From JB111 sp049856295 (GTDB lineage Bacteria; Actinomycetota; Actinomycetes; Actinomycetales; Actinomycetaceae), in the NCBI RefSeq assembly GCF_049856295.1, contig NZ_JBNDMZ010000003.1:1-64000 (forward strand): a stretch of 64,000 nucleotides of DNA. The letters are read 5' to 3'. The position numbers and the translations under genes were made by a program. The stretch's first letter is position 1. Each line of letters begins with the position of its first letter. Below are positions 16,905 to 23,949 of this stretch, piece after piece. The notes below the pieces were generated by a model. That model did no database searches. It worked only from the letters and a program-made list of their open reading frames with translations, and was not told where the DNA came from.

Positions 16905-17663
16905 TCAGCGCAGGCGGATGTCGACGTCGTCGGAGAACAGGCCCGCGGAGACCTGGAGGAGGTCGGCCTCAGCGTCGGCCGGGATGTCGAACAGCAGCGC
17001 GCCGTCGGCGGTGTTGCCCGGGTTGATGTCCGTGATCAGCCAGGACGACGACTCGTCGAGGTAGATCGACGCCGACGACGTCTCGTGCTGCCGGCCCTCG
17101 GTGTCGACGAGCACGGCGTCCTGCTCGAAGAAGGTGGCCGCGCTGTCGCCGGTGTTCGTCATCGTCACCTGGACGAGCACGAACTGGCCCTGGGCCTGCT
17201 CGCCGAGGTACTCGTCGCCGACCGACGCGATGCCGGGCTCGACCTCGGTGACGGTGACGTCGAGGTCACCGACCTGGACGGGCATGCCGACCTGCGCGCC
17301 GGCGGCCTCCTCGGCCGGCGCCTCCTCGACGACGGCCTCCTCGGCGGCGGGCTGCTCCTCCGCCGGTACCTCGGTCGTGGCGGGGGCCGAGCCCTCGGGG
17401 GCCTCGGGTGCTGCGGAGGTGGAGTCTGCGGCCGCGTCGGCCGAGGTGTCCTCCTCGCCGCCGCCCGCGATGCCGGCGACGGCCGCGACACCCACGATGC
17501 CGAGCGCGCCGGTGAGGATCTTGTGCCGCGCGACCCAGGGGCGCGCCGCCTTCTGCATCCGCTTCTGGACCTTGAGCTCCTTCTTGCTCATCGGCGCCGC
17601 GGGCGTGCCGTAGGGGTTCGGCGCGGCGGGGCCGCCGGTCTCGGGGGTGTGCTGCGTGGTCAT
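16905..17663 (-). CDS. Single-pass membrane-anchored DUF4352 protein (copy 3)
   Basis: 252 residues. A cytoplasmic start with KKELKVQKRMQKAARPWV precedes one transmembrane segment (ILTGALGIVGVAAVAGIAGG). A Glu/Ala/Pro-rich linker spans about residues 75-125, then comes the DUF4352-type domain with VGDLDVTVTEVEPGI, FVLVQVTMTNTGDSAATF, LVDTEGRQHE and LLFDIPADAEA. This is the clearest DUF4352 copy and is the reason for assigning the two neighbours. Function is unknown. GGAGG lies seven bases before the ATG. It is divergent from the two-component pair starting at 17824. Confidence 0.75.
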   Translation of the reverse strand: MTTQHTPETGGPAAPNPYGTPAAPMSKKELKVQKRMQKAARPWVARHKILTGALGIVGVAAVAGIAGGGEEDTSADAAADSTSAAPEAPEGSAPATTEVPAEEQPAAEEAVVEEAPAEEAAGAQVGMPVQVGDLDVTVTEVEPGIASVGDEYLGEQAQGQFVLVQVTMTNTGDSAATFFEQDAVLVDTEGRQHETSSASIYLDESSSWLITDINPGNTADGALLFDIPADAEADLLQVSAGLFSDDVDIRLR

Positions 17664-17810
17664 GATGTCCTCCGGTGGGGGCTGAGCGGTACGGGTGAAG
17701 ACTCGCCCGCCGGCCCTGCCTGCCGGATCCCCCGACCGGTCCGGCTCCCCTCCTCCGATCGGTCGGCCCTGCCGGACCGTCCGGAGGGGGTCGGCGTCGG
17801 CGCCTGCGGC

Positions 17811-17816
17811 GACAAT
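17811..17816 (+). promoter_or_regulatory. -10-like element of the sensor kinase gene
   Basis: GACAAT, seven bases before the ATG at 17824. It overlaps an earlier in-frame ATG (17815), which argues against that earlier start. Confidence 0.45.
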
Positions 17817-17823
17817 GTCCGCC

Positions 17824-19200
17824 ATGCCCATGTCGAACGCCGCCGGACGGTCTGCCGCGAGCGCCGGACCGGCCGGCCGTGCTGGCGCGTCGCGGCGCGA
17901 CGTCGTCGGTCGTCGTGTGCTGCGCCCGGCACGCGGGCTCGTGCTCGGCGTGGTCCTGGCGGTCGTCGCCCTGATGGACCTCATCTACACGCCGTGGGTG
18001 CGGGACTGGATGGAGGAGGACCCGGACACGGTCGCCGGCTGGAAGGTCGGCGTGCTGATGGCGCTCATGTTCGGGGCGATGCTGCACGGCCTGGTGCTGC
18101 GCGCCCGAGCCCGTCGGCCGACGGCGACGCTCGTGGTGGTGACGGCGATCGCCCTCGTGCTGCCGTTCTCCCCGCTCGCCGCGCTCGTCGTCCTCTCGAG
18201 CCACCTGTCCCACCGCCGGCTCGACCGCCCGGTGCTCGCCTGCTCGGTCGTCGCACTGGCGACCGTGGTCTGCACGTGGCGGGACCTGCTCGGGCAGACG
18301 ACGTGGACCTCGTGGGTACGGGTGATGCTCGCGAGCTCACCGTCGGACCATGCACCGGCCCCGGCGCCGTGGCCGGGTGTCGCACTCTTCGTGGCGCTCG
18401 CCGTCGGGTCGGCGATCGGGATCGGCCTGCTGCGTCGCTCACGGGCGGACGCCCGACGGGCCCGCGCCGCCGCCGAGGCCGCCCGCAGCGCCGCGCAGCA
18501 GGCACGGACCGCCGAGACCGACGCGCGCCGCGAGCGCGACGACGCCGTGACCACCGCGTCCCGCACGGCCGAGCGCGAGCAGGTCGCCCGGGAGATCCAC
18601 GACGGGATCGGGCACCGGCTCTCCCTGCTCAGCCTCGAGGCCGGCGCGCTCCAGCTCGAGGTGCAGGACGACCCCCGCCTGGCGGAGTCGGCGGCCCGCG
18701 TCCGCTCGCAGGCCGCTGCCGCCACGGAGGACCTCCGCTCGCTGGTCGGCATGCTCCGCGAGCCCACCCCCGAGCCGGTCGTCACGCTCGACCACCTGCA
18801 GACCGTGCTCGACGAGTCCGCCGACGCCGGGCAGCTCCTCTCGGCCACCGTGCGGATCGACGACGGCGCGTCCGCCCCCGCCACGCTCGCCCGCGCGGTG
18901 CACCGCATCACCACCGAGATCATGACGAACGCGCGCAAGCACGCCCCGGGTGAGATCCTCCGCCTGCGCGTCACCGGTGGTCCGGGGCACGGGGTCGAGA
19001 TCGAGGGCGCGAACCGCGTGCCGGCCCCGGCGGCCTCGCCGGGCGAGTGGCACGCGGACGGCAGCTCCTCCGGCCTGGTCGGCATCGTCGAGCGCGCCGA
19101 GCTGCTCGGTGGATCCGTCCGGTACGGGGTCGACGGCGACCGCTTCCGGGTGACCGTCCACCTCCCGTGGCCGGTGAACGATGTCGGGGGCCGCTCCTAG
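17824..19200 (+). CDS. Two-component sensor histidine kinase, NarL/DesK class
   Basis: 458 residues. Several hydrophobic segments (about residues 35-205, from LVLGVVLAVVALMDLIYTPW) form a membrane sensor without a large external loop. A coiled-coil-like Ala/Arg-rich linker follows, then a HisKA_3 dimerisation domain with phosphoacceptor H259 in REIHDGIGHRLSLL. The HATPase domain has its N box in ITTEIMTNARKHA and its G box in GSSSGLVGIVERAELLGG. The signal is unknown. Three in-frame ATGs lie within 18 bases; I chose 17824 for its spacing from GACAAT. The partner response regulator begins ten bases after the stop. Confidence 0.9.
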   Translation: MPMSNAAGRSAASAGPAGRAGASRRDVVGRRVLRPARGLVLGVVLAVVALMDLIYTPWVRDWMEEDPDTVAGWKVGVLMALMFGAMLHGLVLRARARRPTATLVVVTAIALVLPFSPLAALVVLSSHLSHRRLDRPVLACSVVALATVVCTWRDLLGQTTWTSWVRVMLASSPSDHAPAPAPWPGVALFVALAVGSAIGIGLLRRSRADARRARAAAEAARSAAQQARTAETDARRERDDAVTTASRTAEREQVAREIHDGIGHRLSLLSLEAGALQLEVQDDPRLAESAARVRSQAAAATEDLRSLVGMLREPTPEPVVTLDHLQTVLDESADAGQLLSATVRIDDGASAPATLARAVHRITTEIMTNARKHAPGEILRLRVTGGPGHGVEIEGANRVPAPAASPGEWHADGSSSGLVGIVERAELLGGSVRYGVDGDRFRVTVHLPWPVNDVGGRS

Positions 19201-19203
19201 ACT
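19198..19203 (+). promoter_or_regulatory. -10-like element of the response regulator gene
   Basis: TAGACT, six bases before the GTG at 19210. Its first three bases are the stop codon of the kinase gene. Confidence 0.5.
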
Positions 19204-19209
19204 GCTCGG

Positions 19210-19869
19210 GTGTCCCCGCCGGTCCGCGTGCTCGTCGACGACGACCCGATGGTGCGCACCCTCGTGCGACGGATCATCGGGACGGACCCGACGCTCGAGG
19301 TGGTCGGGGAGGCGACCGACGGCGCTGCGGCGCTCGACGAGGTCATCGCGCACCACCCGGACGTCGTCCTCATGGACCTGACGATGCCCGGGACGGACGG
19401 CGTGGCCGCCACCCGTGCGATCCGCGCACGGCCATCGCCGCCGGCGGTCCTCGTCCTCACCACGTGGGACCTGGACACCAGTGTCGACGCGGCACTGCAG
19501 GCCGGCGCCGACGGCTACCTCCTCAAGACGGCCGAGCCGGCGGAGATCCTTGCCTCGGTCCACGCGGTGGCCGCCGGGCACGGGGCGATCTCGCCGAGCG
19601 TCCAGCCGGGCGTGCTCCGGCGGATCCGCGACGCCGGTGGCGACCGACGCAGGGAGGCGCGCGCGGCGTTGGCGACCCTGACGGGTCGCGAGCTCGAGGT
19701 GGCCCTGCTCGTGGCCCGCGGGGACGGCAACGCCGAGATCGCGCGCAGGCTGCACCTCGGCGAGACGACCGTGAAGTCGCACCTCAGCAGCGTGCAGGCC
19801 AAGCTCGGAGCGACGAACCGCACCCAGGTGGCCGTCGTCGTCGACCGTGCGGAACCCGAGGCCCGGTAG
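19210..19869 (+). CDS. LuxR-family two-component response regulator
   Basis: 219 residues. The receiver domain has the acidic pocket D10-D12 in VLVDDDPMV, phosphoacceptor D56 in VVLMDLTMPG, the switch Thr in LVLTTWD and the conserved Lys in GYLLKTAEP. A LuxR/GerE helix-turn-helix spans about residues 155-210 (LTGRELEVALLVA, then GETTVKSHLSSVQAKL). It is almost certainly controlled by the kinase just upstream. Targets are unknown; the divergent DUF4352-like cluster and the downstream lipoprotein gene are the natural candidates. The GTG start carries its own -10-like hexamer and no Shine-Dalgarno site. Confidence 0.93.
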   Translation: MSPPVRVLVDDDPMVRTLVRRIIGTDPTLEVVGEATDGAAALDEVIAHHPDVVLMDLTMPGTDGVAATRAIRARPSPPAVLVLTTWDLDTSVDAALQAGADGYLLKTAEPAEILASVHAVAAGHGAISPSVQPGVLRRIRDAGGDRRREARAALATLTGRELEVALLVARGDGNAEIARRLHLGETTVKSHLSSVQAKLGATNRTQVAVVVDRAEPEAR

Positions 19870-19881
19870 ACGAGCGACCGT

Positions 19882-20700
19882 CTAGTGCTCCCGGAGGAAT
19901 ACCGCCGTGCCGTCGTCGACGAACCCGATCGACAGCCGCACCGGACCGCTGCGCTCGCCACCCGAGACGTCGAGGTCGAGCTGGTCGAGCGGCACCTCGG
20001 AGACCTCGATCCGGGGCTCGTCGCACGCGGGCGGTTCCGTCCCCGTGACCTCGTCGCACACGTACGCCGAACCCGCGGGTGCGTCCGTGGTGACGAGGAC
20101 GCCGTCGACGACGAGCCCGAGGTTCGGCTCCGCGATCTCGAGGGCGTCCGTGACGGTCCATGTCTCGCGCGGCGCGGGAGCCCCGGACGGCGTCTCGTTC
20201 TGCTCGATCACGTCGACGTAGGCGACCGTGTCCTCGTCGACGACCTCGACAACGATGACGACGCCTCCCCACCGCACGCCCGACGCCTCGAACAGGTTGA
20301 GGTCGTCGAGCGGAGCACCGGTCAGCTCGAGGATCGCCGGCGAGCAGACGGGCGGGTACGTCTCCCCGACGACATCGCACAGCTCGGCGCGTTCGTCCTC
20401 GACCAGTGCCGCGTCGACGACCACCACGTCGCCGGGCTGTGCCGTCTCTGCGACCGTGCGCGCGGGCACGGGCGGACCCGTCGGGCCCTCACCACCGTGC
20501 GGCTCGGTCACGGTCGGCGACTCCGCCGTGGCGGTGCCGGCAGACGGCACGTCGCCCGGTGTCGTCGTCCCGTCGTCTCCGGACGATCCGCACGCGGCGA
20601 GTGCGGGCACGAGCAGGAGCGACACCAGCCCGGCCCGGGCGCGGGCATGTGCTCGGCCCCCGTCCACGTGCTTCCCGCCGCGCCGTCCGTCGCCCGTCAT
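19882..20700 (-). CDS. Putative lipoprotein with internal duplication
   Basis: 272 residues. A basic N-terminus and hydrophobic stretch end in a lipobox, LVPALAAC, with C37 as the likely lipidated residue. A Thr/Gly/Pro-rich linker follows. The mature part holds two related modules. Each has a cysteine pair (CDVVGETYPPVC and CDEVTGTEPPAC), then a beta-rich run ending LTGAPLDDLNL or VSEVPLDQLDL. No known family is recognised. ATG at 20700 has GGGAGG nine bases upstream; a GTG at 20667 would also keep the lipobox. It is convergent with the response regulator gene. Confidence 0.75.
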   Translation of the reverse strand: MTGDGRRGGKHVDGGRAHARARAGLVSLLLVPALAACGSSGDDGTTTPGDVPSAGTATAESPTVTEPHGGEGPTGPPVPARTVAETAQPGDVVVVDAALVEDERAELCDVVGETYPPVCSPAILELTGAPLDDLNLFEASGVRWGGVVIVVEVVDEDTVAYVDVIEQNETPSGAPAPRETWTVTDALEIAEPNLGLVVDGVLVTTDAPAGSAYVCDEVTGTEPPACDEPRIEVSEVPLDQLDLDVSGGERSGPVRLSIGFVDDGTAVFLREH

Positions 20701-20766
20701 GCCTGACAGCCTCCCACCTGGTGCCGTCCGCGGGAGGTCTCGTGACAGACCGATGCCCACTCGGGA

Positions 20767-21240
20767 CTACCGCACGATCCATCCCACGACGAACGCCCCG
20801 ACGGCGACCATCGCATCCGCGAGCTCGATGAGGATCGTCAGCCCGGCAGCCTCGAGCGCCCGGACGGTCGCCGGCCATGCGCGCGCGGCGCTTCGGGCGC
20901 GGCCGAGCTCGATGAGGAACACGGCGCCGACGAAGAAGAGGAACATCCCGACCACCGGGACGACGAAGAAGCCGACGACCCCGGCGATCGCCGCGATCAC
21001 GAGCGTCGAGCTCTTGACCCCGCCGCGTTCCATGTATCGCGCCGCGAGGACGTACTTGAGCACCATCGCCACGACCATGGCGACGACGGCGACGATCGCC
21101 ACCGTCCAGCCGAGCGTCCCGCCCTGGTACCAGCCCCAGATCGCCACGGCGCCGGCCACGATCGTGCCGCCGGGGAAGACCTGGCTGACGACACCCGCCA
21201 GCCCGACGACGATCGCGAGGATCGTGAGCAGCTCGGCCAT
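20767..21240 (-). CDS. DUF456 family membrane protein
   Basis: 157 residues with about four hydrophobic segments and glycine-rich turns (VFPGGTIVAGAVAIWGWYQGG, GVVGFFVVPVVGMFLFFVGAVFLIELGR). The pattern of two repeated halves matches the DUF456 family, small membrane proteins of unknown function. ATG at 21240. The gene lies downstream of the small membrane protein at 21304 on the same strand. Nothing in the sequence suggests a role. Confidence 0.75.
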   Translation of the reverse strand: MAELLTILAIVVGLAGVVSQVFPGGTIVAGAVAIWGWYQGGTLGWTVAIVAVVAMVVAMVLKYVLAARYMERGGVKSSTLVIAAIAGVVGFFVVPVVGMFLFFVGAVFLIELGRARSAARAWPATVRALEAAGLTILIELADAMVAVGAFVVGWIVR

Positions 21241-21303
21241 GGTCGCGCTCCTGCCTCGAGGACGCGCGCCGGTCGGCCGCGCGGCTCAGATCGTACGCAG
21301 GGG

Positions 21304-21651
21304 TCAGTTCCAGAGCACCGCGACAGCGACGTTGACGACGATGAGGCCCGCGAGCGTGGGGATCATCGGCGACCCCTTCTTGCCGGCCTTGCGGTCGCGG
21401 TCGCCGAGGAACGCGACGACGGTCGCGCCGATCGCGACGAGCGCCTTGACGCCGATCTTCATGTGGTTGACGTCGCCGTCACCCATCTCGGCCATGCCGA
21501 CGAGCAGGATGCCGGCCACGAGGGCCGTGAGCACGCCGTGGGTCGCCCCCTTGGGGAGCTCGCCGCCGCGCATGCCCGCGATCGCCATGCCGAGGGCCAT
21601 CGCCCAGCCGAGGAGGTGGATGACGAGGAGGATGCCGGTGACGATGTCCAT
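21304..21651 (-). CDS. Small four-helix membrane protein of unknown function
   Basis: 115 residues with four hydrophobic segments (ILLVIHLLGWAMALGMAIAG, GVLTALVAGILLVGMAEMG, ALVAIGATVVAFLGDRD, TLAGLIVVNVAVAVLW). A conserved-looking His sits in each of the first two helices' neighbourhood (VIHLLGW and NHMKIG). No family is assigned. The ATG at 21651 is preceded, eight bases away, by GATAAT, a near-consensus -10, with no ribosome site. It lies between guaA and the DUF456 gene. Confidence 0.7.
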   Translation of the reverse strand: MDIVTGILLVIHLLGWAMALGMAIAGMRGGELPKGATHGVLTALVAGILLVGMAEMGDGDVNHMKIGVKALVAIGATVVAFLGDRDRKAGKKGSPMIPTLAGLIVVNVAVAVLWN

Positions 21652-21659
21652 GCATCCAG

Positions 21660-21665
21660 ATTATC
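21660..21665 (-). promoter_or_regulatory. -10 element of the small membrane protein gene
   Basis: GATAAT on the minus strand, eight bases before the ATG at 21651. It is one of the few AT-rich hexamers in the window. Confidence 0.55.
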
Positions 21666-21753
21666 TGTCACCGTGTCAGAACGGTCGGCCGGGCCCGGAG
21701 AGGTCACTCACGTCGGCCGAGGTCGGAGCACTGCCCGACGACGAACGACGCGC

Positions 21754-21781
21754 GTGACGCCGGGCACCCGCCCGGCGTCAC
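21754..21781 (-). terminator. guaA terminator
   Basis: Perfect 12-bp stem (GTGACGCCGGGC and GCCCGGCGTCAC) with a four-base loop. The guaA stop codon lies inside the stem. Confidence 0.85.
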
Positions 21782-23382
21782 TCCCACTCGATGGTGCCCG
21801 GGGGCTTCGACGTGACGTCGAGGACCACCCGGTTGACCTCCGGGACGGAGTTGGTGATGCGGGTCGAGATGCGGGCGAGGACGTCGTAGGGCACGCGCGA
21901 CCAGTCGGCGGTCATCGCGTCCTCGCTCGTCACGGGGCGCAGCACGATCGGGTGTCCGTACGTGCGGCCGTCGCCCTGGACACCCACCGAGCGGACGTCG
22001 GCGAGGAGCACGACCGGGCACTGCCAGATCGACTCGTCGAGTCCGGCGGCGGTGAGCTCCTCGCGGGCGACGAGGTCGGCGGCGCGCAGGATGTCGAGGC
22101 GCTCGCGGGTCACCTCGCCGACGATCCGGATACCGAGCCCGGGCCCGGGGAAGGGCTGGCGGGACACGATGGCCTCGGGGACGCCGAGCTCGCGGCCGAC
22201 GGCCCGGACCTCGTCCTTGAACAGCAGGCGGAGCGGCTCGACGAGCTCGAACGTCATGTCCTCCGGCAGCCCGCCGACGTTGTGGTGCGACTTGATGGTG
22301 GCCGCACCCTCGCCGCCGCCTGACTCGACGACGTCCGGGTAGAGCGTGCCCTGGACGAGGAACTTCACCTCGGCCCCACCGTGCCCCGCCTCGGCGACGA
22401 TCGACGCGGCCGCCTCCTCGAAGGTGCGGATGAACTCCCGGCCGATGATCTTGCGCTTCTGCTCTGGGTCGGTGACGCCGGCGAGCGCCTCGAGGAACGT
22501 CTCCGAGGCGTCGACGACCCGCAGGTCGACGCCGGTCGCGGCGACGAAGTCGCGCTCGACCTGCTCGGCCTCGCCGGAGCGCAGCAGCCCGTGGTCGACG
22601 AACACGCAGGTCAGCTGGTCGCCGACGGCGCGCTGGACGAGCGCCGCGGCCACGGAGGAGTCGACGCCGCCGGAGAGGCCGCAGATGACGCGGGAGTCGC
22701 CGACCTGGGCGCGGATCGCCTCGACCTGCTCGGCGAGGACGGAGGCGGGCGTCCAGTCGGCGTCGACGCGGGCACCCTCGCGCAGGAAGCGGGTGAGCAG
22801 GGTCTGCCCGTGCTCGGTGTGGTGGACCTCGGGGTGCCACTGGACGCCGTAGAGCCGGCGTTCCCGGTCCTCGAAGGCCGCGACGGGCGCCCCGGTCGAG
22901 GTCGCGAGGACCTCGAAGCCGGCGGGAGCCTGCGACACGGCGTCGCCGTGGGACATCCACACGGTCTGGACGTCGTCCGAGCCGTCGAGCAGGGTCGAGC
23001 CCTCGCGCTCCTCGGCGACGCGCACGATCGTGCCGCCGTACTCGCGCTCGCCGGTCCGGTCGACGGTGCCACCGAGCGCCTGGGCCATCGCCTGGAATCC
23101 GTAGCAGATCCCGAGGACCGGGACCCCGGCGTCGAACAGCGCGGGGTCGACCCCCGGGGCGCCGTCGGCGTACACCGAGGACGGGCCGCCGGAGAGGATG
23201 ATCGCCGCGGGCTCCTTGGCGAGCATGTCGTCGACCGAGGCGGTGTGGGGCACCACCTCGGACAGGACGTTCGCCTCGCGTACGCGCCGCGCGATGAGCT
23301 GGGCGTACTGGGCGCCGAAGTCGACGACGAGGACCGGGCGGTGGTTCGTGGTGCCGGCGGTGTCCGGCGCGTCCGTGCTCAC
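21778..23382 (-). CDS. guaA: GMP synthase (glutamine-hydrolysing)
   Basis: 534 residues. It converts XMP to GMP using glutamine and ATP. The class I glutamine amidotransferase domain has its nucleophile in PVLGICYGFQAMA and its His-Glu pair in GVQWHPEVHHTEHG. The ATP pyrophosphatase domain has the P-loop ICGLSGGVDSSVAAAL, and the dimerisation domain has VSRQPFPGPGLGIRIVG and the end SKPPGTIEWE. Start is GTG at 23382, overlapping the DUF3817 stop by four bases (GTGA). A TACCCT hexamer lies six bases upstream, so it may be both coupled and separately transcribed. Confidence 0.97.
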   Translation of the reverse strand: MSTDAPDTAGTTNHRPVLVVDFGAQYAQLIARRVREANVLSEVVPHTASVDDMLAKEPAAIILSGGPSSVYADGAPGVDPALFDAGVPVLGICYGFQAMAQALGGTVDRTGEREYGGTIVRVAEEREGSTLLDGSDDVQTVWMSHGDAVSQAPAGFEVLATSTGAPVAAFEDRERRLYGVQWHPEVHHTEHGQTLLTRFLREGARVDADWTPASVLAEQVEAIRAQVGDSRVICGLSGGVDSSVAAALVQRAVGDQLTCVFVDHGLLRSGEAEQVERDFVAATGVDLRVVDASETFLEALAGVTDPEQKRKIIGREFIRTFEEAAASIVAEAGHGGAEVKFLVQGTLYPDVVESGGGEGAATIKSHHNVGGLPEDMTFELVEPLRLLFKDEVRAVGRELGVPEAIVSRQPFPGPGLGIRIVGEVTRERLDILRAADLVAREELTAAGLDESIWQCPVVLLADVRSVGVQGDGRTYGHPIVLRPVTSEDAMTADWSRVPYDVLARISTRITNSVPEVNRVVLDVTSKPPGTIEWE

Positions 23383-23852
23383 CGGCCCAGGGTAGTCCGA
23401 CGCTCGGCGACCACCCGGGCACGTCCCGTGACGGCGGGCAGGTCGGCCTCGACCCAGCCGTGCGCCTTGCGCTCGAGGACGAAGGACAGGACGGGGACGA
23501 CGCCGGCGGCCACGAGGGCGACCACCCGGCCGAGTCCCCAGCGCATGACCGACCAGAGATTGAGCACGGTGGCCGCGTAGACGACGTAGATCCAGCCGTG
23601 CAGGATCGCCACCCACGCACCCATGACGGGCCGAGCGGTCCACCACTTCGTCTCGTCCTCGTAGCCGGCGACGCCGAACACGTACTTGAGCACCATCTCG
23701 GCGGTGAGCACGAGCAGCATGACGCCCGTGACGAACGCCATCGCGCGGTACCAGCCGAACGCGCGGTGTGCCCTGGTCTCGGCGGCCTGCGCGGCCGCCT
23801 GACCGGCGGCTCGCGCCTCGGCCGAGGTGGTGGTGGGACCGGTCTCCGACAT
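23379..23852 (-). CDS. DUF3817 family membrane protein
   Basis: 157 residues. An Ala/Thr-rich polar start is followed by three hydrophobic segments (AMAFVTGVMLLVLTAEMVLKY, ILHGWIYVVYAATVLNLWSV, VVALVAAGVVPVLSFVLERK). The HGWIYVVY and LSFVLERKAHGWVE patterns match DUF3817, often found beside guaA in actinobacteria, with no proven function. The ATG at 23852 follows GACAAT by six bases with no ribosome site. Its stop overlaps the guaA GTG. Confidence 0.85.
   Translation of the reverse strand: MSETGPTTTSAEARAAGQAAAQAAETRAHRAFGWYRAMAFVTGVMLLVLTAEMVLKYVFGVAGYEDETKWWTARPVMGAWVAILHGWIYVVYAATVLNLWSVMRWGLGRVVALVAAGVVPVLSFVLERKAHGWVEADLPAVTGRARVVAERRTTLGR
23389..23394 (-). promoter_or_regulatory. -10-like element of guaA
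   Basis: TACCCT on the minus strand, six bases before the GTG and inside the last codons of the DUF3817 gene. Confidence 0.45.
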
Positions 23853-23858
23853 GGGCCC

Positions 23859-23864
23859 ATTGTC
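23859..23864 (-). promoter_or_regulatory. -10-like element of the DUF3817 gene
   Basis: GACAAT on the minus strand, six bases before the ATG. Confidence 0.45.
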
Positions 23865-23936
23865 CCCCGGACCTGGGTCGGTGCGGGTGAGTCGGCCGTC
23901 ACCCCAAATCCGATGGCCGGTGTCGGGGGCGCGGCG

Positions 23937-23942
23937 TAGCGT
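23937..23942 (+). promoter_or_regulatory. -10-like element of the ABC exporter operon
   Basis: TAGCGT, seven bases before the GTG at 23950. Confidence 0.5.
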
Positions 23943-23949
23943 CCCGGGG

